From positions 1 through 64,000 of the forward strand of contig NW_025955130.1 of NCBI RefSeq assembly GCF_022376445.1: a stretch of DNA of 64,000 nt, in the 5' to 3' direction. This document shows, piece after piece, positions 56,177 through 64,000 of the stretch (positions are counted from its first letter, which is position 1; each line of letters begins with the position of its first letter). The notes under the pieces were generated by a model. The model saw only the letters and a program-made list of their open reading frames with translations. It did not search any database and was not told where the DNA came from. The position numbers and the translations under genes are program-made. This stretch comes from Fomitopsis serialis. Taxonomy: Eukaryota > Basidiomycota > Agaricomycetes > Polyporales > Fomitopsidaceae.

Positions 56177-58798
56177 ATGTTCCACTACCTCCGCAAGATC
56201 GCGCACAAGCGCAAGTCAGAAGGTTCTCCGACACGCCCGAGAGCACCGCCACCGCGTCCTCACCTGCAGTCGAGCGGCTGCGTTCGCATATATCGAAGGG
56301 GAAAGAGCGAGGCGATGCGGGGGAGACGAGGAAGACATCGATGGAGGGACGAGGGAGGCAGGAGAGGCCCTCGGCACAGCCCGACAGAGGCGAAGCGGTG
56401 CGTCTATTCGTGCAGCGCCCTTGTCTGCAGCCAGTACTTATACCACCTGCTCATCGCAGGCGGCGTCCTCCACAACCCTCTCACCGTCACCGAACCCGCG
56501 ACATCGCAGTACGTCCGCAAAGCGAACAGAATGAGCCCCACCCCAGCGACGGTGCCCTGCCAGGCAAGTTCCTCTATGCTGCCTTGCGGCGACCGCCCTG
56601 ACACCTCGAGAACCTCTAGTACCGCACTGGGAAGACTCTGGGCAGTGGAACGTATGCCATTGTCAAGGAGGCTGTTCACATCAAGACGGGGGAGTACTAT
56701 GCGTGCAAAGTGATCAACAAGAAGCTTATGGAGGGGCGGGAGTACATGGTGCGCATATATCCTCATCTATCGCGGCCCTGCGGATCGGTGCGACCTCTGG
56801 GTGCTCCACTGCAAGGTACGGTCGGACGACTTACTGATGATCATTGTTTGCGGGCGATGTTCAGGTGCGGAACGAGATCGCGGTACTCAAGAAAGTCTCA
56901 AGAGGCAACCCCAACATCGTCACGCTTCACGACTACTTCGAGGTGAGCTTCATCCCCTTCCGTTCCCATTCCTCTCATCGGCTGGACGGTGCGCGCGTTC
57001 GCACGTTTGCGTCTTGGCCAGGATGACACACTGGACGTGACCGAGAACAGTGTGGCGGCGCGGTGCCCGTCGTCCCAGCGCAGCCTAACGGCATATGAAG
57101 ATACCTCACCAGCTCTCACCGGGCTCGTCTGGTTACCTTGCTGTGGACGGCACCATGCGGGCAGGGTCAGAGTCAGGGAGAAGCAGTCCAAGCAGAGTCC
57201 AAGCCGATTTCGGGCGAGTGCGAGTGTTTAGCGCCGATTGTACGCTCGGCGTACGCGAGTCCTGCCATGAGGCTACTCACCGCCAGGCTTGCCGAGTGTC
57301 GGTCGGTCTGTCCGATTCTTGGTTGACGATGCATGATCTGCCTGTCTGCCGTATTGTGCAGCTGCGGCAGGTACCGGAAGTCCACCGATAACTACGTCCG
57401 ATGGCTGAAGGCCTCCGAGACGTAAATTCCCGGCTAGTCTTGCCGCTGCCTACGTCCAGACACAGGATGCCCCAAACCTATCGATGCCTAACCGGTTGTA
57501 TTTGCTGACATCATTTCCAGACATCCCACAATCTGTACCTGTGTTTCGACCTTTGCACGGGCGGTGAGCTTTTCGATCGGATATGTGCGAAGGGAAATTA
57601 CTACGAAGCGTGAGTCCTGGTCGCGTTTCCGCTCCAATCGCTGAGATGTACCCGTTAGCGACGCTGCCGAGCTGGTGCGGACGATCATGGGCGCCGTGAA
57701 GTACATTCACGGCTGTGGTATCGTACAAGAGGTAAGCTACATCGGTACCAATCCCGAGCCATGTGGCTCACCGGGTTTCCCAGATTTGAAGCCCGAAAAC
57801 CTGCTGTTCCGGACGAAGGACGAGGACGCAGACATTATGATTGCGATTTGGCCTAAGTCGTGTTATGGAGGACCATCTGCTCACCGAGGTCTGTGGTACG
57901 CCGGGGGTGAGTGCTGCAGCAGTACTGGACAATTTACTGATGGATCTGCAGTACATGGCCCCGGAGATCTTCAAGAAAAGTACGAGGCTGGGTTATGTAT
58001 ACAGGACTGTACACTGACGATCTTCCAGCTGGCCACGGCAAGCCTGTCGATGTCTGGGCCATGGGTGTCATCACCTACTTTCTCCTCTGCGGTACGTCAC
58101 CTCCGCCTCTCCCACTCTGCCCCATCTAACTTTCGACAGGCTAACGCCTTCGACCGCGACACGCAGCACAAGAGATGGAGGCGATCCTCGCGGTGACTAC
58201 AAGTTCGAGCCGGACGAGTACTGGCAGAACGTTCCCAGCCCGCGCGCGACTTCGTCGCCTCGTGCCTCACGATCGACCCCGCCGCACGCCCGACCGCGGA
58301 GGAGGCGCTCCAGCTCCCGTGGCTCGCGGCCGCGACGCCGCACTACGTGGCCGACCCCGAGAGCCCGCACGGCGGGCCGAAGGACCTGTTGCCGCAAGTG
58401 AAGAAGGCGTTCGACGCGAAGAAGACTTGTGCGTTGCCTTCCGTGCTCCGTGCTCTTTCGTGTGGCGTGCTGACCGTGCCATCCAGTCCGGAAAGCGGTC
58501 CTCTCCATGGTGGCGATGCGCCGGATGTCGACGCTCGCACACACGCATACGCTCGATCCGCAGATCGGCGGCAAGAGCCTGCGGCAGCTCCTCGAAGAGT
58601 CCGAGAAGGTGCGTGTGCGCTCACTTCACGCTGATGTTTCCGATGCTTACCCCGCGTTCGCAGGAACACGTCGACGGCGAGCACTCTGTCATGCACTTCG
58701 ACAGCAGCTCGTCCGAAGGCGGCAGCTCCGGCGGTGAGGAGCACAGCGGGCTCGTGGACGCGCTCTCGTCCGTCAAGCTCTCGACTGCTGCGAAGTAA
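56177..58798 (+). CDS. Calcium/calmodulin-dependent protein kinase (CaMKI-like)
   Basis: Ser/Thr kinase of the CAMK group. The ATG at 56177 gives [16 protein letters not shown]; several exons lead to the kinase domain. Subdomains: Gly-loop [12 protein letters not shown], catalytic lysine in [30 protein letters not shown], hinge [17 protein letters not shown], catalytic loop ending [69 protein letters not shown] and LQLPWLAA. A basic amphipathic segment ([20 protein letters not shown]) sits where CaMKs carry the autoinhibitory/calmodulin-binding helix. The tail is Ser/Glu-rich and ends [10 protein letters not shown]. The catalytic HRD is split by an intron. The literal exon end reads GIVQE, but one missing C (near 57728) would give the normal H-R-D. 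Other one-base losses lie near 57845-57853 (the DFG motif) and 58168-58172. Confidence 0.9.
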
Positions 58799-59621
58799 CA
58801 GCGATCGCTTGGACTGTATCAGGCTACAGAAACATGAGGACCGGGCGCTGCCTGAGCTCGTTCAGTTGCAATTGGGTTAGATTTATGTAGGATACCGTAG
58901 CCCGCTCGGTGGTGTTCGATAGTGCGTCGGGTCGTCGTCTATATCTAACGTGAAGTAGTGTAATGATATGAGATACCAGTGTGTGCCGATGGGGTGACGT
59001 TAGGCTGCTCGATTTGTGTGTACAGCAGGATTGATGAACTGAACACAACTCAGGTATGGTTAGCAGGCTCATACGGTTGTACTGCGTGTACCAGGCGTGT
59101 ACATGTGTTCGGTGAGACCTCCGGGCTATAACAGCATGGTTGACGTTGAGCAGTGTAACCTAAGTGTCCACCAAGTCGAGACCACTGCCACGACATACTG
59201 CAGAACGTTGTGCAACAGGCCCGGGCCATTTCAAGGATGCTTGAAGAACTTGGCTCGCATACTACTCCGCATAATAACAGCGTGGACCCAACTACTTTCC
59301 GAATCGACGACTACCACCAGAAACTTAATGGCAGGTTTTCGCACCGCCCAGCATATCATTAACATAGCACCATGAGTACAATTTCTCCTCGATGACTGGC
59401 GTCAAGAAACGCTTGACATTGGTGAAACTCGTGTGCCCACGGCCCCAGACGACACTGTATTTCGATCCTGCTCTCGCTTTACAGGTCACGGTTTTGGTAG
59501 GGAAATTGGCGGAACATGTTTGGGACCACGAGGACCATGTGTAGGTAAGAGCGTCCATAATCTACACGATGGCTAGCTTGACCTAGGTGATGAGAAATGC
59601 GAAGTGCTTCAATTACTCATG
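58799..59621. other. Intergenic between the CaM kinase and the BTB array
   Basis: Convergent 3' sequence. An open stretch at 59325-59558 (-) reads DALTYTWSSWSQTCSANFP, with W-S-x-W-S...C reminiscent of a conserved segment in unannotated agaricomycete membrane proteins, but no neighbouring exons are visible. It may alternatively be a last exon of the BTB gene next to it. Confidence 0.4.
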
Positions 59622-60725
59622 TTAGGTATCGTGATCATCAATAATGCTCACTTCTGAAACTGCCTTGTCGACCTCAGCCACCAAGAGCAGCATGAAAGAG
59701 CCCACCTCGTGCGGCGCACGCGCTGTGCAGACATTGCATTGACCAGCTTGTGTGAGAGCTAAAGCTGTGCAATCTTGAGAGGCAAGGGCTGCCCCGCATG
59801 GTGTCTTGAGCACGATCGCGCGGCAACGGGTCATCATACCAGTCCACCACTTTCCCCGGTAACTAGCCAGTCCATCTCGGAATGTACACGGAGCAACGCT
59901 TAAGCCTATGCACGAACCACTGCAATTAAAAAAACACCACTTGCTCGCGTCAATCCATGTCAAGTCGTCGAAGCTGCGGACAGCCGCTGCAGCGCAGCGA
60001 TCGCGGTAATCGAGGAGGCGCAAGAAGGCAGAAGCGCTGATATGGGTGAGATCCTCCAGTGTCGCCAATATGTTGTTGGCGAGAACCACGTTCAGGGATG
60101 CCTTTGCGGCCGCCCTGACTATCTCCTCCCGTAGCTGGTAGCGAATGGCAAGGGCGTAGACTCGCACAGGTGCGGTGTCCGCGAAGACCACGAGCCGTTG
60201 ACCGAGGTAATTCAAGGCTCCATCCATGGCGTATTTCCTGGCAGCGTCCAACAATATCGACGCCTCTTCCAGCGTCTGGATGGGCATATCGTTGATAGGG
60301 TAGCATAGGCACAGCAGGCCCTGTAGAATGCGACTGTCCTCCGTCATGGGGACTATGGGGAGGTTGTTGGGCGACTCAGCAGGGTCCTGCGGCGTAGGGA
60401 GCGAGAGCATGTCCTCGAACACGGGAGATGCCTCGGCGAGTATGGCCTTCCGCACGCGGAAGTTCATGCCATCCGACGAACGGAGGATGAGATCGGCGGT
60501 GGGTTTATTGAAGGGTGCTGGTGCGTCGGTCGTAGGGGTAACTGCGGCGTCCGAGGTGGTATTCGAATCAGATTGCGACACTGCGGCGAGCTGGTCAGAT
60601 TCAGAACATACGAAGTGCGACAGAGATGACTGACTCGCGTATGGGATACCTGGTGCGCGACGAGACTGCGATGGTGAGACACGACTGTAGCTTGCGGCCT
60701 GAACACGACGGTGAACAAGGGGCAC
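59622..60725 (-). CDS. BTB/POZ domain protein, tandem copy A
   Basis: An open frame of 367 codons. The BTB fold begins FNKPTADLILRSSDGMNFRV, RKAILAEASPVFEDMLSLP, then LLCLCYPINDMPIQTLEEA, LLDAARKYAMDGALNYLGQR, VRVYALAIRYQLREEIVRAA and ISASAFLRLLDYRDRCAAAA, followed by a Cys-containing C-terminal region (CTALALTQAGQCNVC). No in-frame ATG precedes the BTB domain, so the true start must be in an upstream exon: an intron-like GTATCC...CCAG lies at about 60590-60655. The frame ends IIDDHDT at 59622, but a GTGAGC donor after EVDKAVSE suggests a further 3' exon. Paralogues B and C follow upstream. Function is presumably adaptor-like, target unknown. Confidence 0.8.
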   Translation of the reverse strand: MPLVHRRVQAASYSRVSPSQSRRAPGIPYASQSSLSHFVCSESDQLAAVSQSDSNTTSDAAVTPTTDAPAPFNKPTADLILRSSDGMNFRVRKAILAEASPVFEDMLSLPTPQDPAESPNNLPIVPMTEDSRILQGLLCLCYPINDMPIQTLEEASILLDAARKYAMDGALNYLGQRLVVFADTAPVRVYALAIRYQLREEIVRAAAKASLNVVLANNILATLEDLTHISASAFLRLLDYRDRCAAAAVRSFDDLTWIDASKWCFFNCSGSCIGLSVAPCTFRDGLASYRGKWWTGMMTRCRAIVLKTPCGAALASQDCTALALTQAGQCNVCTARAPHEVGSFMLLLVAEVDKAVSEVSIIDDHDT

Positions 60726-60870
60726 GTACGTGGTGCGTGAGACTGCGATACAATTGATAAGGTTGGAAGCCTCGTGTCAACCCACTGCATTCTCTCGCAT
60801 GTCAAGTGACGAGGCCGAACGACTTCTCAGATCATTGACGCTCAGAGTCGACTTGGAGGAGCTCTCACAC
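60726..60870. repeat. Duplicated BTB 5' leader, copy A
   Basis: This segment (for example gaggccgaacgacttctcag... through ggaggagct, about 60809-60865) recurs at 63850-63955 upstream of copy C with small indels. The duplication unit therefore includes the gene's upstream region. Confidence 0.75.
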
Positions 60871-61064
60871 TTTTCAGCTACGTGGATGGCGCTACTGTGG
60901 ACATGCTGCATTAACCATTCTATGAAGATATACACGTACAGTTCGTGGTACCCATGGCTCACTCGTAAGACCATGGCGGAAATTGACATCCCCAGCCACC
61001 TTGCCAGACAACTTCATGTCATCTGTTCAGCCAGAGATTGCTACCAGACTATGTCTGTCTCGAC

Positions 61065-62150
61065 CTATGAGTCGCATGCGGTTGAGGAAATTGAATGATA
61101 ACTATCACAAGAAATACAATTTACCTGTGCGACCACGTCGTCTATTATCTTAGCCACTAGGGTGACCATGAATTCTTCCAAGTCGGCTACCGACCGCGGG
61201 CCGCAGTGGCTGCACTTCGCCGCTTCAGTCAAGGCTGTCGCGGCGTAGTTGGAGAAGATGAGCTCTAGGGCTTTCCCACAAAACCTACCCCGTAATCCGT
61301 TTCGGCAAGAACCCATATATAATTGGAACCACCATGCGGAGACTTGCGAATACCGTTCTTGAATGCCATCGGACCGTGAGCGACGTAGACTTGACACAGG
61401 TCATTGGTGCAAGTCAAGAAGCACCATCTATCCGAATCGATCCAGGTGCTATCTTCGAAGGCGCTGCAATCAATGGCCACAGCGCACCGGTTGCGGTAGT
61501 CGAGGAAGGACAGGTAGGCGGAAGCGCTGATATGCTGGAAGTCCGCCACTCGCTTTAACTTGGCCGTGGGGGCAATTATATTGAGGCATGCATTGAGGGC
61601 TGCCTTGATAACCTTGTCCGGCAGCTGGTGGCGGACTGAAATGGCATAGACCTGTATGGGCGACCTTTCGGCGAAGGACACGAGCCTTTCGCCTAGAAAG
61701 TTCAGCGCGCCATCCATGGCATACTTCTTCGCTGCGTCTAGCAGGGTGACGGCCTGGTCCAGCGTCCGCAATGGCATTTCACTAGCCGGGTAACACAGAC
61801 GCAACAAACCCTCCAGGGTGCGACTGTCTTCCGTCATTGGGACCACGGGGAGACTGCCGGCTGGGTCCTGCGGCGCAGGGAGCGTGAACATGTCCTCGAA
61901 CACGGGAGATGCCTCCGCGAGAAAGGCCTTCCGCACGCGGAAGTTCATACCATCCGACGAACGGAGGATGAGATCGGCGGTGGGCTTATTGAAGGGTGCT
62001 GGCGCGTCGGTCGTAGGGGGTACTGTCTGTGCGGCGTCGACGGTACTCGTTGAATCAGGCTGCAACGACACTGCGGCGAGCTGGTCAGGTACAGTACCGA
62101 GTATACGAAGCGTAGCAGAGGCTCATACTCACTCTCGTATCAGATATTTA
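61065..62150 (-). CDS. BTB/POZ domain protein, tandem copy B, one frameshift
   Basis: Paralogue of copies A and C: FNKPTADLILRSSDGMNFRV, KAFLAEASPVFEDMFTLP, LLRLCYPASEMPLRTLDQAV, KKYAMDGALNFLGERLVSF, ISASAYLSFLDYRNRCAVAI. After MAFKNGIRKSP (about 61346) the literal frame ends at 61265. The paralogue-matching sequence continues one frame over as SAWWFQLYMGSCRNGLRGRF and AATALTEAAKCSHCG to a GTAAAT donor near 61124. A one-base loss near 61337 explains this. The start codon is unresolved, as in copy A. Confidence 0.75.
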
Positions 62151-62740
62151 ATGCGCAACGAGGCTGCAATTGTGAGACACGACTATGGTTGACGACTCGG
62201 AGACGTACGAGGTTCGTTTGCTCGCGGGCATTGGTGGTCCCGACTGATTACGTAAGCTACCCAGGAATGACTTTCCCACCCGTGCCAGAGTGCCTAGCAC
62301 CTTCCCGCTGCATTCAGACTGGTGTCTATGAGCCTTGTATACGTTTGAAGCCGTGTCCTTGATGCATACTACACGCAAAAACGGTCATTTTGGGAAGACA
62401 TATTTTAAGCGCCAGGGATAATAAACACATCAGACGGTTGTGGTTGAAAACCACCTAAGTACTCGTCTGACGTCCGAAAAGTGACATCCCCAGCAAACTT
62501 GACGGCTTCATGTCATCTGTTGAGCGGGGCACTGTATATGGTGTAAGGAGACCAATCGGACCAGCCGCCTGGCCTGCACGATCTAAATACCAACGACCCG
62601 GAATGAGGACGAGGAACAATGTTATGTCGACACAACTGACTCACAGCGGTCATCTGGTGGTCGTGGCAGGGTCTGCAGTGGCTACCAATCCATGTCTAAT
62701 TCAACCTACGACGTGAATGTGAGTGGGAGTTCTGAACCGG
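62151..62740. other. Spacer between BTB copies B and C
   Basis: No gene. A possible last exon of copy C could lie around 62580-62705 after an acceptor-like ATTAG near 62696, but this is not firm. Confidence 0.4.
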
Positions 62741-63790
62741 TTATCGTTTAGAGTGGTAACTCACCTGTGCGACCGCATTGTCTACCTGAGCCATGAGACA
62801 AACCACAAATTGATCCAATTCAACTGGTGCACGGGAGACACAGCTTCTACACCTCCCGGCCTCCTGGAGAGCCACGTCTGTGCAGCTGTGAGAGGCGAGC
62901 GCCTTTCCGCATGGGCTCGCCTTCACCAGGCCGCGGCAGCGTGCCATGAATCGTAGCCACCATGCTCGAGGGTCCCTTTGAACACCATTTTCAAACACAA
63001 GAACGATCCCCTGACTTTGGCAACATGCCTCGAGCCAGCACCATCTCTTCGCATCAATCCAAGTGAAGTTGTCAAAAACGCCCATGGCAGCGATAGCACA
63101 GCGGTCGCGGTAGTCGAGGAGGCACAGGAACGCAGAAGTGCTGATATGTCGAAGGTCTGTTGATTTCCTCAGTTCGTTGTTCGAGATGGTGATCGCGAGG
63201 AACGCCTGTGCGGCGGCTTTTGCTACATCCGGCAGCTCATGGCGCACAGAGAGTGCATAAACTTGCACCGGGGAGGTTTCGGCGAAGGACAAGAGCCTTT
63301 GACGTAGGAAGCGCTGCGCGCCATCCATAGCGTACTTCTTTGCTCCATCCAACAGGGCAGATGCCTGGTCCAACGTCTGTAATGGCATGTCGTTGGCTGG
63401 GTAACACAGACGCAACAACCCCTCCAGGGTGCAACTGTCCTCCGTCATTGGGACTACGGGGAGACTGCCGGCCGGGTGGTCAGCGTCCTGCGACGCAGGG
63501 AGCATGAACATGTCCTCGAATACGGGAGATGCCTCTGCGAGTATGGCCTTCCGCACGCGGAAGTTCATGCCATCCGACGAACGGAGGATGAGATCGGCGG
63601 TGGGCTTATTGAAGGGTGCTGGTGCGTCGGTCGTAGGGGGGACTGCCTGCGTGGCGTCGACGGTGTTCGGATCAGATTGCAACGACACTGCGGCGACCTG
63701 ATCAGAAACGGGATCTACGAAATGCAACAGGAGTGACTGACTCTCGTATGGTTTACGGTACCTGGTGCGCGACGAGGCTGCGATTGTGGG
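62741..63790 (-). CDS. BTB/POZ domain protein, tandem copy C
   Basis: Paralogue with an uninterrupted frame: VPPTTDAPAPFNKPTADLIL, NFRVRKAILAEASPVFEDMF, LLRLCYPANDMPLQTLDQAS, KKYAMDGAQRFLRQRLLSF, VQVYALSVRHELPDVAKAAA, ISTSAFLCLLDYRDRCAIAA, and a C-terminal Cys region (CGKALASHSCTDVALQEAGR). It is closest to copy B in the N-terminal Thr/Pro leader. A GTGAGT donor follows DNAVAQ at about 62761, so a final exon may exist downstream. No ATG precedes the BTB domain in this frame; the 63790 boundary is approximate. Confidence 0.78.
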   Translation of the reverse strand, partial: PTIAASSRTRYRKPYESQSLLLHFVDPVSDQVAAVSLQSDPNTVDATQAVPPTTDAPAPFNKPTADLILRSSDGMNFRVRKAILAEASPVFEDMFMLPASQDADHPAGSLPVVPMTEDSCTLEGLLRLCYPANDMPLQTLDQASALLDGAKKYAMDGAQRFLRQRLLSFAETSPVQVYALSVRHELPDVAKAAAQAFLAITISNNELRKSTDLRHISTSAFLCLLDYRDRCAIAAMGVFDNFTWIDAKRWCWLEACCQSQGIVLVFENGVQRDPRAWWLRFMARCRGLVKASPCGKALASHSCTDVALQEAGRCRSCVSRAPVELDQFVVCLMAQVDNAVAQVSYHSKR

Positions 63791-63849
63791 AGACGACTGA
63801 AGCTTGCGGCTTGAACGTTGACCACGATGGTGAACAAGGGACACGTATG

Positions 63850-64000
63850 TGGTGCGTGAGACTGCGATGCAATAAGGTTGGCCGCCTCGTGTCGACCTCA
63901 AGCGAAGAGGCCGAACGACTTCGATCACTGACGCTCAGTGTCGACTTGGAGGAGCTTTATTCCCATATCCGCCCAATACGAAGACAAGTGTATGATGAGA
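63850..64000. repeat. Duplicated BTB 5' leader, copy C, running to the window edge
   Basis: Matches 60726-60870 (gaggccgaacgacttc, tcgacttggaggagct). The array may continue beyond the window. Confidence 0.65.

Noticed and set aside
1..64000. Mobile elements, integrated virus, CRISPR or toxin-antitoxin type systems
   Set aside because: No reverse transcriptase, transposase, integrase, terminal repeat pair, spaced repeat array or comparable module was seen in any frame I read.

Overview
The window is nuclear DNA from a filamentous basidiomycete, most likely a wood- or litter-dwelling agaricomycete. The evidence is compact genes with many 50-100 nt GT-AG introns (CTRAY-like branch sites in several), a GC-rich coding bias, and a typical agaricomycete gene set: ferritin-like Rds1 relatives, a thaumatin-like protein, a pepsin-like protease, a velvet factor, a BAH protein and several BTB/POZ genes. 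No bacterial, viral, CRISPR, rRNA or convincing tRNA sequence was seen. The placement is inferred from gene content; no search was run.

Layout. 0-4.6 kb: tandem pair of secreted ferritin-like genes; the first copy is broken in its two 5' exons, the second is intact. 4.6-18.4 kb: housekeeping block with a tail-anchored-looking unknown (-), a REEP/HVA22 ER-shaping protein (-), eIF2-beta (-) divergent from ATP synthase gamma (+), the CAF-1 p60 subunit Cac2 (-) and the ESCRT adaptor Bro1 (-). 18.7-19.4 kb: a Mic12-like MICOS subunit (+), divergent from Bro1. 19.4-22.5 kb: gene-poor, with eroded ORFs. 22.5-25.2 kb: a secreted catalase with about 20 exons. 25.2-27.8 kb: gene-poor. 27.8-29.5 kb: velvet regulator. 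31.2-33.4 kb: GLFG nucleoporin Nup54/Nup57 (-). 33.9-34.4 kb: small gene with a coding minisatellite. 34.7-38.9 kb: thaumatin-like protein and aspartic protease (-). 39.3-42.5 kb: BAH/zinc-finger protein (-) divergent from a BTB protein (+). 43.2-46.5 kb: unrecognised gene (-), then Ldb17/Dip1/SPIN90 (+). 47.1-53.0 kb: 1,3-beta-glucan synthase FKS1 (-). 53.0-56.1 kb: long non-coding interval. 56.2-58.8 kb: CaM kinase (+). 59.6-64 kb: three tandem BTB genes (-).

Biology. Most genes are core eukaryotic functions: translation initiation, mitochondrial ATP synthesis and cristae, chromatin assembly, nuclear pore, endosomal sorting, actin nucleation and cell wall. They are interspersed with secreted or stress-related accessory genes (ferritin-like, catalase, thaumatin, protease) and regulators (velvet, CaMK, BTB). 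No operon-like pathway or novel defence or mobile system is evident.

The most important caution is that reading frames of several conserved, presumably indispensable genes (FKS1, BRO1, CaMK, BTB, possibly CAC2) are interrupted by single-base losses, often in short homopolymers. This looks like residual indel error in an unpolished assembly, not mass pseudogenisation, so every apparent pseudogene here needs read-level checking. Exon joins given below were derived by eye from splice consensus plus frame continuity.
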